Assembly (NCBI RefSeq): GCF_014201465.1
Contig: NZ_JACHEP010000005.1
Span: 1-64,000, forward strand
Reading direction: 5' to 3'
DNA from: Anoxybacteroides tepidamans
GTDB taxonomy: Bacteria > Bacillota > Bacilli > Bacillales > Anoxybacillaceae
DNA length: 64,000 nucleotides
The notes beneath the pieces were generated by a model, which ran no database searches, was not told the origin of the DNA, and saw only the letters and a program-made list of their open reading frames with translations. This document shows, in pieces, positions 31,585-46,797 of this stretch. The translations under genes and the position numbers were made by a program. The first letter of the stretch is position 1. Each line of letters starts with the position of its first letter.

Positions 31585-31629
31585 AAAGCTTCCTCCTTTG
31601 CCAATTCGGCTAAAATCATATGTATTTTT

Positions 31630-31658
31630 ATGATACATAATTGGTCAATGAAGGTCAA
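31630..31658 (-). promoter_or_regulatory. Sigma-A promoter of clpP
   Basis: On the minus strand, -35 TTGACC (plus-strand 31653-31658), 17-base spacer, -10 TATCAT (plus-strand 31630-31635). Confidence 0.8.
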
Positions 31659-31659
31659 A
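31643..31659. promoter_or_regulatory. CtsR operator
   Basis: The plus strand reads GGTCAATGAAGGTCAAA, matching the CtsR heptad repeat RGTCAAANANRGTCAAA with one change. It covers the clpP -35 region, so CtsR would block the promoter until heat or stress. Confidence 0.88.
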
Positions 31660-31761
31660 CAAAAAGCGTTTTTTCCTTCTCTTAAATATTATTCGCTCTT
31701 TTCCTTTGACATCCCTTTTTTCATCATATCCCCTTTTCCATTTTTTAAACACATTTTTCTC

Positions 31762-31790
31762 TTGCCAAATGAAGCAATCTTCACTATAAT
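31762..31790 (+). promoter_or_regulatory. Promoter of tRNA-Arg
   Basis: -35 TTGCCA (31762-31767), 17-base spacer, -10 TATAAT (31785-31790), 22 bases before the tRNA. Confidence 0.85.
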
Positions 31791-31812
31791 TGAATGTGCA
31801 ACTGAACACGAT

Positions 31813-31884
31813 GCCCTCGTAGTGTAGTGGATAGCACGAGAGATTCCGGTTCTCTTAGCGTGGGTTCGAATCCTGCCGAGGGCG
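31813..31884 (+). tRNA. tRNA-Arg (anticodon CCG)
   Basis: A full cloverleaf. Acceptor GCCCTCG pairs with CGAGGGC. D-stem is GTGT/GCAC, anticodon stem AGAGA/TCTCT with loop TTCCGGT, and the T-loop is TTCGAAT. The anticodon CCG reads the CGG codon. CCA is not encoded. It has its own promoter and terminator, so it is a single-gene unit. Confidence 0.95.
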
Positions 31885-31892
31885 TACAACAC

Positions 31893-31927
31893 GACTTGTC
31901 ATAATGGAGTGACAAGTCTTTTTTTTT
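31893..31927 (+). terminator. Terminator after tRNA-Arg
   Basis: Perfect 9-bp stem GACTTGTCA / TGACAAGTC followed by nine T. Confidence 0.92.
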
Positions 31928-31956
31928 GAAATACGCGAATAACAAAATGGCATTTA

Positions 31957-32172
31957 TCATGAGTGTTTATTATCCATTATTTTACTAAAAAATATAGAAG
32001 GCTGAACACAAGCTTTTCTACATCTTCCCTCGAACAAGAAAAGTGTTCATTGTTCGAGGAGGGCATGCGCACAGCATGTCCAGTCGGCAAGCGAACCGCT
32101 TGCCGACTACGACAGAAAAGCTAGGAATAGAGCGATGCCGACTGTTTTTTAATGGTTAATCAACACGCCTGA
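31957..32172 (+). mobile_element. MITE-like element, copy 1 (216 bp)
   Basis: Non-coding element with terminal inverted repeats of about 23 bp. The left end reads TCATGAGTGTTTATTATCC; the right end, reversed, reads TCAGGCGTGTTGATTAACC. The core is GTGTTKATTAWCCATTA. It is flanked by a 7-base direct repeat GCATTTA (31950-31956 and 32173-32179). Inside, an outer stem AGCTTTTCT / AGAAAAGCT (32011-32019, 32114-32122) encloses three hairpins: CCTCGAACAA / TTGTTCGAGG, GGGCATGC / GCATGTCC and AGTCGGCAAGCG / CGCTTGCCGACT. Related to the elements at 52.0 and 58.9 kb. It fills the gap between tRNA-Arg and sigL. Confidence 0.85.
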
Positions 32173-32243
32173 GCATTTATAATTTATTTCTATACACGGG
32201 ATTTTGCTGTTGTTGTACAATAAGGGAAAGGGGGGACGTGATC

Positions 32244-33548
32244 ATGAGGGCTGAATTATTGCAGGAACAACGACTGAAGCTCGCGTTGACAAAAGAGTTG
32301 ACGCAAGCTATTGAGCTGCTTCAGTACTCTGCGCTTGAATTACGTTCGATTTTATACGAGCAGTCGCTTGAAAATCCTTTTTTAGAAATTAAAGACAGTA
32401 AATTGACAACCCCATATAAATATAAATCGTCGTTCAACAAAGATGAGCGAAATTGGATTGAAAACGTCAGCAAACCGTCGGAAACGTTAGCTTCCCATTT
32501 AACGGCGCAGCTGCATACGATGTTTTTGCACCCTAAAATGCGGCAAATGGTCGAATATTTAATCGCTTCGCTTGATGAGGACGGATATTTGCGAACCGAT
32601 CTGAAGGAAATAGCTGCTTTTTTAGCTGTATCAGAAGGTGAGTTGGAAGAGGCAGTACGGCTATTGCAGTCGCTTGAGCCTGCTGGGGTTGGTGCGCGAA
32701 CTTTGCAGGAATGTTTATTGCTTCAGCTTCAACGGTTGCCTGTGCAGAACGAGCTGGCAGTCCGGGTTATTAGCTGCCATTTTACGATGTTTGTTGAAAA
32801 ATCTTGGAAGGCGCTGGCGAAACAGCTGCAAGTGGAAGTGGCCGAGTTGCAGCAAGTGTGGGATTTGATTCGCACGCTTGAACCGCGCCCTGGCAGCCAT
32901 TATACGGCGATAGAACCACATTTTATCGTGCCGGATTTAATTGTTGAGCGACGTGGCGATGAAATTTGCGTGTTGTTGAATGATGAGTTTCTTCCGGAAA
33001 TTATATGGAATTACGGATATGAGAAGAAAATGGCCGGCCGGTGCGACGAACAGACGGCATCGTTTATTAAAGAAAAATATCGGCAGTTTATGTGGCTGAC
33101 GAAAAGTTTAGAGCAACGAAAGCAAACACTCGTTCACGTTGCCAAAGAAGTAATGGAACGCCAAAAACAATGTTTGGAAGAAGGAATGGCAGCGTTGAAG
33201 CCGTTGACGATGCGCGAAGTGGCAGAGGTGCTCAACATTCATGAATCGACAGTCAGCCGCGCTGTCAAAAATAAATATGTGCAAACGCCGTTTGGCACGG
33301 TAGAACTTCGCCGCTTTTTTACAAGTTCTCTTTCATCCATAAGCAATGACGAGGAAGCATCGGCAACAAAAACGAAAGCGATCATTAAGCAACTTATTGA
33401 AGTGGAAAACAAACGTGAACCTTTGTCTGATCAAAAAATTGCGGACGTATTAAGCGAAGAGCATGGGATTGCGATTTCGCGAAGGACGGTTGCCAAATAT
33501 CGCGAGCAGCTTCATATCCCATCGTCGGCGAAACGAAAACGGTATTAG
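32244..33548 (+). CDS. sigL: RNA polymerase sigma-54 factor (SigL/RpoN)
   Basis: A 434-residue sigma-54. The N-terminal region I is Gln/Leu-rich (LLQEQRLKLALTKELTQAIE), followed by a core-binding domain, a helix-turn-helix (MREVAEVLNIHESTVSRAVK) and the RpoN box ISRRTVAKYRE near the end. It needs AAA+ activators. In B. subtilis it drives genes such as levDEFG and those for arginine and acetoin breakdown. ATG 32244 follows AAAGGGGGG; the in-frame GTG 32238 is too close. Confidence 0.96.
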   Translation: MRAELLQEQRLKLALTKELTQAIELLQYSALELRSILYEQSLENPFLEIKDSKLTTPYKYKSSFNKDERNWIENVSKPSETLASHLTAQLHTMFLHPKMRQMVEYLIASLDEDGYLRTDLKEIAAFLAVSEGELEEAVRLLQSLEPAGVGARTLQECLLLQLQRLPVQNELAVRVISCHFTMFVEKSWKALAKQLQVEVAELQQVWDLIRTLEPRPGSHYTAIEPHFIVPDLIVERRGDEICVLLNDEFLPEIIWNYGYEKKMAGRCDEQTASFIKEKYRQFMWLTKSLEQRKQTLVHVAKEVMERQKQCLEEGMAALKPLTMREVAEVLNIHESTVSRAVKNKYVQTPFGTVELRRFFTSSLSSISNDEEASATKTKAIIKQLIEVENKREPLSDQKIADVLSEEHGIAISRRTVAKYREQLHIPSSAKRKRY

Positions 33549-33555
33549 GATGTGA

Positions 33556-33807
33556 ATGATGATGATTGTCAACCTTTATTCGAAAATCGACTGCCCGCTA
33601 TGTGAGAAAGCGAAAGCAGTTTTGCGTGAATTGCAGCATGAATGGAAGTTTGAAATCAACGAAATCGACATTTATCAAGATGATGCATTATTAGAGAAAT
33701 ATCAGTTGACGATTCCAGTTGTTGAAGTCGATGGAGAGGAACTGGCCTACGGGCTTATTCATAAAGATTTCATAAGAAAACGTTTACTTGAACGGATGAA
33801 TAGTTGA
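33556..33807 (+). CDS. Glutaredoxin-family thiol-disulfide protein
   Basis: An 83-residue thioredoxin-fold protein with an N-terminal CPLC redox pair at 13-16 and the cis-Pro motif TIPVVEVDG near residue 53. The start is one of three ATG codons in tandem (33556, 33559, 33562). It follows sigL by 7 bases and precedes cggR. The partner is unknown. Confidence 0.88.
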   Translation: MMMIVNLYSKIDCPLCEKAKAVLRELQHEWKFEINEIDIYQDDALLEKYQLTIPVVEVDGEELAYGLIHKDFIRKRLLERMNS

Positions 33808-33832
33808 ACATCGAAATAACTCCTGTTACAAT
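33804..33832 (+). promoter_or_regulatory. Sigma-A promoter of cggR-gapA operon
   Basis: -35 TTGAAC (33804-33809), 17-base spacer, -10 TACAAT (33827-33832). The predicted start near 33839 places the CggR operator about 30 bases downstream, as in B. subtilis, where CggR acts as a roadblock. Confidence 0.75.
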
Positions 33833-33861
33833 AAGAATGTAAGGCAGGAGTATTTTTTTTT
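33819..33861 (+). terminator. Terminator for sigL-glutaredoxin transcripts, overlapping the cggR promoter
   Basis: Arms ACTCCTG plus TTACA (33819-33830) pair with TGTAA plus CAGGAGT (33839-33851, GG bulge), followed by nine T. The cggR -10 lies inside its left half. Confidence 0.75.
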
Positions 33862-33869
33862 CACACGAG

Positions 33870-33905
33870 CGGGACATAATAAGTCACAGAGGGACGGTTT
33901 AAGTC
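33870..33905 (+). promoter_or_regulatory. CggR operator
   Basis: The pattern is CGGGAC-N6-AGTC-N4-AGGGAC-N6-AGTC, i.e. two direct repeats of RGGGAC-N6-AGTC in exact register. It matches the known CggR operator layout. Fructose-1,6-bisphosphate would release CggR. Confidence 0.88.
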
Positions 33906-33945
33906 CATATATATTGTTACATAATACAAGGGGAAGGGGAATGAA

Positions 33946-36017
<2,072 letters not shown>

Positions 36018-36021
36018 TTTT

Positions 36022-36051
36022 TTGGATTGTTTGCCCAAAACGGTTTATAAT
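36022..36051 (+). promoter_or_regulatory. Possible internal promoter before pgk
   Basis: -35 TTGGAT (36022-36027), 18-base spacer, -10 TATAAT (36046-36051). A separate pgk promoter exists in B. subtilis. The spacing is slightly long. Confidence 0.5.
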
Positions 36052-36070
36052 AAATAGTTGGAAATACCGA

Positions 36071-36103
36071 AAAGGGGAGCGGGGGGTGATCCCCACTCCC
36101 TTT
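36071..36103 (+). terminator. G/C-rich hairpin between gapA and pgk
   Basis: The arm AAAGGGGAG continues into a G-run and pairs with CCCC plus ACTCCCTTT around a TGAT loop. No T-run follows. It may cause partial termination or protect the gapA mRNA 3' end, giving gapA a different level from pgk-eno. Confidence 0.6.
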
Positions 36104-36136
36104 CGCATGCCAAAACAATGAGAAGGAGGCCGTTCC

Positions 36137-40932
<4,796 letters not shown>

Positions 40933-40954
40933 TGGTGGAAGAATTTTAAACAAG

Positions 40955-40990
40955 GAACCTGACCGAATCATTCGGTTGGGTTCTTTTCTT
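40955..40990 (+). terminator. Terminator of the glycolytic operon
   Basis: Arms GAACC and ACCGAA pair with TTCGGT and GGTTC around a TCA-type loop (internal TG mismatches), followed by a T-rich tract. Confidence 0.85.
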
Positions 40991-41405
40991 TGTACTTTGT
41001 TTCCAACGGAGAATTTTATAGATACCGTTTATACTTATACAGCACAAGGATAACAAGTGAATCGATTTTATCTGATACCATGAGCTATTTATTCGACATA
41101 TGGATCATTTTTACTTATGGAAGAATTAGTTTTAAAATAATACATTTGCATGGAAAGCTAAATTGAATTCTTTGAGTCATATGCAAGTTGACGTATATTA
41201 TATAATATAGTAACCTGTGGTGCTGGTTGAATGTCATAATCTTGTTACTTTCAAGCGTTTTCCGTATTTGCTGTGTAATCACGACCTGTGGAAAATACAT
41301 GATCAATTAGCGTCCATCGCCATCTAGCACCATGAGTATTAGTTAAGTAAAAAGTTGGTCATAATTTTGAAGTCTGCAAAACGAGTTTGAAGAGCTTTTG
41401 TGCGG
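40991..41405 (+). other. Gene-free stretch between eno and secG
   Basis: AT-rich and without a supported gene. Its only recognisable content is the 128-bp repeat at 41211-41338. Confidence 0.5.
41211..41338 (+). mobile_element. Small repeat element, intact copy (128 bp)
   Basis: An uninterrupted copy of the repeat found inverted and split at 51403-51796; the two differ at 3 of about 128 positions. The ends carry imperfect inverted repeats around GTGGTGCT and AGCACCAT, and both copies are bordered by TA. It is non-coding. A mariner/IS630-like MITE is possible from the TA borders, but this is inference. Confidence 0.75.
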
Positions 41406-41434
41406 TTGTATCATTAGCCGATTTATGATACATT
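41406..41434 (+). promoter_or_regulatory. Promoter of secG operon
   Basis: -35 TTGTAT, 17-base spacer, -10 TACATT with TG extension. TGTATCAT and ATGATACA form an 8-base inverted repeat that spans most of the promoter. Confidence 0.6.
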
Positions 41435-41475
41435 AGAATTATTGCAGTGTGCGTTTTTGAGAAGGAGGAGTAGAC

Positions 41476-41709
41476 ATGCATACTCTGCTTGTTACGTTAT
41501 TGGTGATTGTATCGATTGCAATGATTGTTGTTGTGCTGCTGCAATCGGGAAGAAGTGCTGGACTGTCCGGAGCGATTACGGGCGGGGCCGAGCAGCTATT
41601 CGGGAAGCAAAAAGCGCGCGGGTTAGATGCCGTGCTGCATCGAATTACCGTTGTTTTAGCCGTTTTATTTTTTGCTTTAGCGATTGCCGTAACGTATTTT
41701 CAACTGTAA
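41476..41709 (+). CDS. secG: SecG, preprotein translocase subunit
   Basis: A 77-residue protein with two transmembrane segments (about 3-22 and 55-75) and the family segment [19 protein letters not shown] between them. It works with SecY and SecE. ATG 41476 follows AAGGAGGAG. It is the first gene of the secG-est-rnr-smpB-ssrA block. Confidence 0.96.
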   Translation: MHTLLVTLLVIVSIAMIVVVLLQSGRSAGLSGAITGGAEQLFGKQKARGLDAVLHRITVVLAVLFFALAIAVTYFQL

Positions 41710-41783
41710 AATATGGAAAAAGGGGCGGTCCATTAATGAAGGGCTGCCTTTTCTGTTTGAAAAAAAGAAAGGAGAGATGCATC

Positions 41784-42521
41784 ATGAGAATCGTTTCACC
41801 AAAACCGTTTACGTTTGAAGCGGGCGAACGTGCTGTATTGTTGCTGCACGGATTTACTGGCAACTCCGCCGATGTGCGGATGCTTGGTCGCTTTTTACAA
41901 GCGAAAGGTTATACGTGCCATGCCCCGATTTATAAAGGTCATGGCGTGCCACCAGAAGAGCTCGTTCATACCGGTCCAGAAGATTGGTGGCAAGATGTGA
42001 TGAACGCTTACGAATTTTTAAAACAAAACCATGACAAAATCGCCGTTGTCGGGTTATCGCTTGGCGGTGTGTTTTCATTGAAACTTGGCTATACTGTTCC
42101 TGTTGTGGGCATCGTGCCGATGTGTGCGCCGATGTATATTAAAAGCGAACAGACGATGTATGAAGGAGTTTTAGCGTACGCTCGCGAATATAAAAAGCGA
42201 GAAGGAAAAGATGAGGAACAAATCGAGCGGGAAATGGCGGAATTTGCGAAAACACCGATGCAAACGCTCAAAGCGCTGCAACAGCTTATCGCCGATGTGC
42301 GCGATCGTCTCGATTTTATTTATGCGCCTGTATTTGTTGTGCAAGCGCGTCATGATGACATGATTAACCCAGATAGTGCAAATATTATTTATAACGGCGT
42401 TGAGTCTCCAGTGAAACAAATGAAATGGTATGAGGAGTCAGGGCACGTCATTACGCTTGATAAAGAAAAAGAACAGCTTTACGAAGACATTTATGCGTTT
42501 TTAGAGTCATTAGATTGGTAA
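41784..42521 (+). CDS. est: Carboxylesterase of the Est30 family
   Basis: A 245-residue alpha/beta hydrolase with nucleophile Ser92 in GLSLGG, Asp191 in QARHDDM, His221 in SGHVI and the oxyanion LLHGFTG near residues 20-26. It is close to Est30 of G. stearothermophilus, which hydrolyses short- and medium-chain esters. The natural substrate is unknown. ATG 41784 follows AAAGGAGAG; a nearer out-of-frame ATG at 41777 is not used. Confidence 0.95.
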   Translation: MRIVSPKPFTFEAGERAVLLLHGFTGNSADVRMLGRFLQAKGYTCHAPIYKGHGVPPEELVHTGPEDWWQDVMNAYEFLKQNHDKIAVVGLSLGGVFSLKLGYTVPVVGIVPMCAPMYIKSEQTMYEGVLAYAREYKKREGKDEEQIEREMAEFAKTPMQTLKALQQLIADVRDRLDFIYAPVFVVQARHDDMINPDSANIIYNGVESPVKQMKWYEESGHVITLDKEKEQLYEDIYAFLESLDW

Positions 42522-42543
42522 TCCTCGAAAGGAGGAAAATAGG

Positions 42544-44832
42544 ATGGAACAGTTAAAAGAACGACTGCTTACGTTTATGCGCGATGAAGCGTATAAGCCG
42601 CTCACCGTTCAAGAATTGGAAGAAGCGTTTCAAATTACAGACGCAACGGAATTTAAAGAATTTGTCAAAGCGCTTGTCGCTTTAGAAGAGGATGGACTTG
42701 TCGTTCGCACAAGAAGCAACCGCTACGGCGTGCCGGAAAAAATGAATTTAATTCGCGGCAAAGTGACCGGTCATGCGAAAGGGTTTGCCTTTGTCGTCCC
42801 AGAAGATGCGACGCTCGATGATATTTTCATTCCCCCTTCGGAATTAAAAAATGCGATGCATGGCGATACGGTGCTCGTGCGTGTCAATGCGCACCCGACA
42901 GGCGCCCGCAAAGAAGGAGCGGTTGTCCGCATTATTGAGCGCGGTGTCACGGAAATCGTCGGAACATATACGGAAAGCAAAAACTTCGGCTTTGTCATTC
43001 CAGACGATAAAAAAATCGTCAACGACATTTTCATTCCGAAGCATGCGGCTAACGGGGCGGTCGAAGGGCATAAAGTCGTCGTCCGCTTAACGACGTATCC
43101 AGAAGGCCGCATTAGCGCAGAAGGGGAAGTTATTAAAATTTTAGGACATAAAAACGACCCTGGCGTCGATATTTTATCGATTATCCATAAACATGGCTTG
43201 CCGCTGCAATTTCCGGAAGACGTCATCGCCCACGCCAACAGCGTTCCCGATACGATTTCCGACGAAGATTTAGAAGGGCGGCGCGATTTGCGCAATGAAA
43301 TGATCGTCACCATTGACGGGGAAGATGCGAAAGACTTAGACGACGCGGTGACGGTGACGAAGCTCGAGAATGGGCATTATAAGCTTGGCGTTCATATTGC
43401 CGATGTGAGCCATTATGTGACGGAAGGCTCGCCGATTGACCGCGAAGCGTACGAACGAGGGACGAGCGTCTATTTAGTGGATCGCGTTATTCCGATGATT
43501 CCGCATCGTTTATCAAATGGCATTTGCTCGCTCAACCCGAAAGTGGATCGCCTAACGTTATCGTGCGAAATGGAAATTGACGACCGTGGCGAAGTCGTCC
43601 ACCATGAAATTTTTCAAAGTGTTATTCGCACGACGGAGCGGATGACGTATTCCGACGTCAACCGCATTCTCGTCGACAAAGACGAAGCGTTACGGGAAAA
43701 ATATGCGCCACTTGTGCCGATGTTTGAGTTAATGGCAGAGTTGGCTGCTATTTTACGTAACAAGCGCATGAAGCGCGGCGCGATTGATTTCGATTTTAAA
43801 GAGGCGAAAGTGCTCGTTGATGAAAACGGCAAACCGTATGACGTCGTCTTGCGGGAACGTTCCGTGGCCGAACGTTTAATCGAAGAATTTATGCTTGCGG
43901 CAAACGAAACGATTGCGGAACATTTTCATTGGATGAATGTGCCGTTTATATATCGGGTTCACGAAGATCCGAAGCCGGAAAAACTACAGCGTTTTTTAGA
44001 GTTTATTACAAACTTCGGCTATATCGTCAAAGGAACGGGCAACCAAATTCATCCGCGCGCGTTGCAAGAAGTGCTAGAAGCGGTGCGCGGCGAGCCGGAA
44101 GAAATGGTCGTTTCGACCGTCATGCTTCGGTCGATGAAGCAAGCGCGTTATGACGCAGAAAGCCTTGGCCATTACGGATTATCAACCGAATTTTATACGC
44201 ACTTTACGTCACCGATTCGCCGTTATCCAGATTTAATTGTTCATCGATTAATTCGCACATATTTAATTAACGGACAGCTCGATGGGCAAACACAGCAAAA
44301 ATGGGCGGAAAAATTGCCGGAGATTGCCGAGCATTCGTCAAACATGGAGCGCCGTGCGGTGGAAGCCGAGCGTGAAACGGATGATTTGAAGAAAACGGAG
44401 TTTATGGAAGATAAAATTGGCATGGAGTTTGACGGCATTATTAGTTCGGTGACGAATTTCGGCCTATTTGTTGAACTGCCGAATACGATTGAAGGATTGG
44501 TGCATGTCAGCTATTTAACGGACGATTACTATCATTACGATGAACAGCATTATGCGATGATTGGCGAGCGGACAGGGAAAGTATATCGCATCGGTGACGA
44601 AATTACGGTTCGCGTCATTAACGTCAATAAAGAGGAGCGCATCGTTGACTTTGAAATTGTCGGCATGAAAGGTCGTCGCAACCAAAAAGCAAAAGTCGCG
44701 CCTGTCGTCATTGAAGGAAAGCGGAAAAAGAAAAAAAGCGAAGACGGGATGAAAAAACCGAAAAAAAATAAAAAATTTTACGAAGACATTCCGCAACTGA
44801 AAGCGAAAAAGAAGAAAAAGAAAAAGCGGTAG
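42544..44832 (+). CDS. rnr: Ribonuclease R
   Basis: A 762-residue 3'-5' exoribonuclease. It has an N-terminal winged helix (about 1-65), two cold-shock/OB domains, the RNB catalytic domain (about 245-575; [14 protein letters not shown] with metal-binding Asp residues) and an S1 domain (about 625-705). The tail is very Lys-rich. It degrades structured RNA and helps remove tmRNA-tagged non-stop mRNA, fitting its place next to smpB-ssrA. Confidence 0.97.
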   Translation: MEQLKERLLTFMRDEAYKPLTVQELEEAFQITDATEFKEFVKALVALEEDGLVVRTRSNRYGVPEKMNLIRGKVTGHAKGFAFVVPEDATLDDIFIPPSELKNAMHGDTVLVRVNAHPTGARKEGAVVRIIERGVTEIVGTYTESKNFGFVIPDDKKIVNDIFIPKHAANGAVEGHKVVVRLTTYPEGRISAEGEVIKILGHKNDPGVDILSIIHKHGLPLQFPEDVIAHANSVPDTISDEDLEGRRDLRNEMIVTIDGEDAKDLDDAVTVTKLENGHYKLGVHIADVSHYVTEGSPIDREAYERGTSVYLVDRVIPMIPHRLSNGICSLNPKVDRLTLSCEMEIDDRGEVVHHEIFQSVIRTTERMTYSDVNRILVDKDEALREKYAPLVPMFELMAELAAILRNKRMKRGAIDFDFKEAKVLVDENGKPYDVVLRERSVAERLIEEFMLAANETIAEHFHWMNVPFIYRVHEDPKPEKLQRFLEFITNFGYIVKGTGNQIHPRALQEVLEAVRGEPEEMVVSTVMLRSMKQARYDAESLGHYGLSTEFYTHFTSPIRRYPDLIVHRLIRTYLINGQLDGQTQQKWAEKLPEIAEHSSNMERRAVEAERETDDLKKTEFMEDKIGMEFDGIISSVTNFGLFVELPNTIEGLVHVSYLTDDYYHYDEQHYAMIGERTGKVYRIGDEITVRVINVNKEERIVDFEIVGMKGRRNQKAKVAPVVIEGKRKKKKSEDGMKKPKKNKKFYEDIPQLKAKKKKKKKR

Positions 44833-44835
44833 GGA

Positions 44836-44862
44836 AAGCTTCGTCAGCTGAGGCTTTTCCTT
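44836..44862 (+). terminator. Hairpin between rnr and smpB
   Basis: GGAAAGCTTC pairs imperfectly with GAGGCTTTTCC, followed by a T/C-rich tract with six T further on. It may reduce rather than stop transcription into smpB. Confidence 0.6.
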
Positions 44863-44913
44863 TCTTCTCTTTTTTGCTAAAATAATAACGGTTTGAAGGG
44901 GAGGAAAAGCGCG

Positions 44914-45381
44914 ATGCCAAAAGGTGAAGGAAAACTGATTGCTCAAAACAAAAAAGCGCATCACGATTATTTTATTGAAGAAACGTACGAAGCAGGGCTT
45001 GTTCTCCAAGGTACAGAAATTAAATCAATCCGCGCTGGCAAAGTGAACTTAAAAGATTCATTTGCGAAAGTGGAAAAGGGAGAAGTGTTTTTGCATAATA
45101 TGCATATTAGTCCGTACGAACAAGGAAACCGCTACAATCACGACCCGCTCCGGACGAGAAAACTGCTGCTTCACCGCCGCGAAATTAATAAACTGATCGG
45201 TTATACGAAAGAGCAAGGCTATACGCTCGTTCCGTTAAAGCTGTACATTAAAGACGGCTTTGCAAAATTGTTATTGGGCGTCGGCAAAGGGAAGAAAAAA
45301 TACGATAAGCGCGAAGATATGAAAAAGAAAGAAGCGCAGCGCGAAGTCGAGCGCGCTTTCCGCGAACGGCAAAAGCTGTAG
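44914..45381 (+). CDS. smpB: SmpB, tmRNA-binding protein
   Basis: A 155-residue RNA-binding protein with [36 protein letters not shown] and a basic C-terminal tail ([16 protein letters not shown]). It is needed for tmRNA entry into stalled ribosomes. ATG 44914 follows GGGGAGG; ssrA follows directly. Confidence 0.97.
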   Translation: MPKGEGKLIAQNKKAHHDYFIEETYEAGLVLQGTEIKSIRAGKVNLKDSFAKVEKGEVFLHNMHISPYEQGNRYNHDPLRTRKLLLHRREINKLIGYTKEQGYTLVPLKLYIKDGFAKLLLGVGKGKKKYDKREDMKKKEAQREVERAFRERQKL

Positions 45382-45397
45382 TGACAATATGTTACAA

Positions 45398-45425
45398 TTG
45401 CAAACGAGCGGAATTGTGCTATAAT
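45398..45425 (+). promoter_or_regulatory. Promoter of ssrA
   Basis: -35 TTGCAA, 16-base spacer, -10 TATAAT with TG extension. The predicted start near 45432 leaves a leader of about 46 bases to be cut to make the mature 5' end. Confidence 0.8.
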
Positions 45426-45477
45426 AAATGATGTCAGCCAGTTATGAAAGCTTAAGCTATTTCGTACGTTTCTCTAC

Positions 45478-45830
45478 GGGGACGTTACGGATTCGACAGG
45501 GGTAGATCGAGCTTAAGCTGCGAGCCGAGGGGATCGTCCTCGTCAAAACGTCACCTAAAGATAACTGGCAAAGAAAACTACGCTTTAGCTGCTTAATTAA
45601 CGCGGCTAGCTCCTACCGCCATCGCCCATGTGGCGGCGTAGGGGTTCATAACAAGTGGGCTACGCCCAAGTCCGCCGTCTGAGGATGCGGGAAGAGACCA
45701 ATCAGACTAGCTGCTCGGAGGCCTGTCGGTAGGCGGAAGAAGCGGCGAAAGTGAAATATACCGACTACGCTCGTAGATGCTTAAGTGGCGATATCTCTGG
45801 ACGTGGGTTCGACTCCCACCGTCTCCACCA
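45478..45830 (+). ncRNA. ssrA: tmRNA
   Basis: A 353-base transfer-messenger RNA. The 5' end GGGGACG pairs with CGTCTCC near the 3' end. The T-loop GGTTCGACTCC and an encoded CCA complete the tRNA-like part. The tag frame at 45567-45596 reads GKENYALAA followed by TAA; with the Ala carried by tmRNA the tag is AGKENYALAA. Pseudoknot stems are evident in the G/C-rich middle. It rescues stalled ribosomes with SmpB. Confidence 0.97.
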
Positions 45831-45874
45831 TACATAAAGAATACAACGTTATTGAATAAATATTCATTACTAAG

Positions 45875-45915
45875 AAGCATAACTTTGCATACAATGTAAA
45901 GTTATGCTTTTTTAT
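45875..45915 (+). terminator. Terminator of ssrA
   Basis: A 12-bp perfect stem AAGCATAACTTT / AAAGTTATGCTT, with the right arm running into a T-run. Confidence 0.92.
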
Positions 45916-45940
45916 TTTATCTTAATACGTACATATGTTT

Positions 45941-46001
45941 TACTACACTAGGTTTTTTATTTTATTGTATGAACCCAAAATTAGAAGATGTTCGTATATA
46001 T
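45941..46001 (+). repeat. Dispersed repeat, copy A
   Basis: About 60 bases similar to 51311-51404, which carries an insert of about 25 bases. The shared core includes CCAAAATTA and TTCGTATA. It adjoins the structured element at 46025. Origin unknown; probably a mobile-element remnant. Confidence 0.55.
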
Positions 46002-46024
46002 AAAATACAACTGGGAGGTTTAAC

Positions 46025-46210
46025 TTATGGCTGACGAAAAAGCAGACACCCTATTTTTTTCGGCTGACGAAGGCAAGTGTGTGACTTGCCTTCGTTACGC
46101 CTTCGCCTGACAGCGGACCGAATAATCAACCGCTTCACAGACAAATGCATTTGTCTAGAAGCGGTGTTGGTCGGTCACCCGACAGTCGAAAAATACCAAT
46201 TACTCCATAA
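46025..46210 (+). repeat. Multi-hairpin non-coding element (MITE-like or structured RNA)
   Basis: Ends are weakly inverted: TTATGG (46025) with CCATAA (46205-46210), and TTTTTCGGCTG with CAGTCGAAAAA further in. Inside are a perfect 12-bp hairpin ACGAAGGCAAGT / ACTTGCCTTCGT (46067-46095), and ACCGCTTC / GAAGCGGT (46129-46165) enclosing the palindrome AGACAAATGCATTTGTCT. No coding capacity. It lies between ssrA and the MerR gene. Confidence 0.65.
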
Positions 46211-46342
46211 AAGACGAAAATGTTAAAGTTCCAAATAATTTGTAATAAAAAATTAACACTATAACGTTTTACTGTATAGTTTTTTGTTATATAATTTCAT
46301 TAGATACCGAATAATTAGATAGGGAGTGAGTTCATTGGGAAG

Positions 46343-46768
46343 TTGCTTAAAATTGGTGAACTTGCAGGATTAACAGGCGTTTCCAAACGAACGGTTGATT
46401 ATTATACGCAGTTAGGGTTGCTCGAACCTGTTCGCTCTGAAACAAATTATCGCTATTATCCTGAAGAAAGTATTAAACATTTACAGTTAATCCTTGCATT
46501 AAAGAAACAGCATTTAACTCTCGAGGAAATAAAGGAACGTCTGCAGCTGATGAAAAATCAGCCTGCTCCGATGAATGAAATTATCGATAAAATCGAGCAC
46601 CTTCAAGAACAAATGCAGCATATTCAAGAAGAAGTACTGGAATTAAATCCATTGCTTAAACAATTAAATAAACAACAGATCAGATTGATGATAAAGCCGT
46701 TGACCCAGCAAAGTTACGCATTGTTACATTCATTAGCTATATTACTTGGGGAAAATCCTTTTATTTAA
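46343..46768 (+). CDS. MerR-family transcriptional regulator
   Basis: A 141-residue protein with an N-terminal MerR helix-turn-helix (LKIGELAGLTGVSKRTVDYY, then NYRYYPEES) and a coiled-coil dimer helix at about 75-115. There are no paired Cys ligands of CueR type at the C-terminus. The start is probably TTG 46343; the ribosome site GGGAGTGAG is 12 bases away, so an upstream ATT at 46334 cannot be excluded. A 6-base inverted repeat ACTATA / TATAGT at 46258-46280 lies before its TATAAT and could be the operator. It leads a cluster with the protease and exporter genes. Confidence 0.85.
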   Translation: MLKIGELAGLTGVSKRTVDYYTQLGLLEPVRSETNYRYYPEESIKHLQLILALKKQHLTLEEIKERLQLMKNQPAPMNEIIDKIEHLQEQMQHIQEEVLELNPLLKQLNKQQIRLMIKPLTQQSYALLHSLAILLGENPFI

Positions 46769-46797
46769 TACTAATAATGATAAGGGGGAGAATGTAA

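Noticed and set aside
31630-31827. Short plus-strand ORF between clpP and tRNA-Arg
   Set aside because: It is AT-rich with random composition, overlaps the clpP promoter and CtsR site, has no ribosome site and runs into the tRNA.
31957-32172. CRISPR array or riboswitch as explanation for the clustered hairpins at 32.0 kb
   Set aside because: No regular direct repeats or spacers; the block has terminal inverted repeats, target duplications and a second copy at 52 kb, which fits a mobile element.
33941-33943. ATG 33941 as cggR start
   Set aside because: It is out of frame; TTG 33946 gives the conserved N-terminus.
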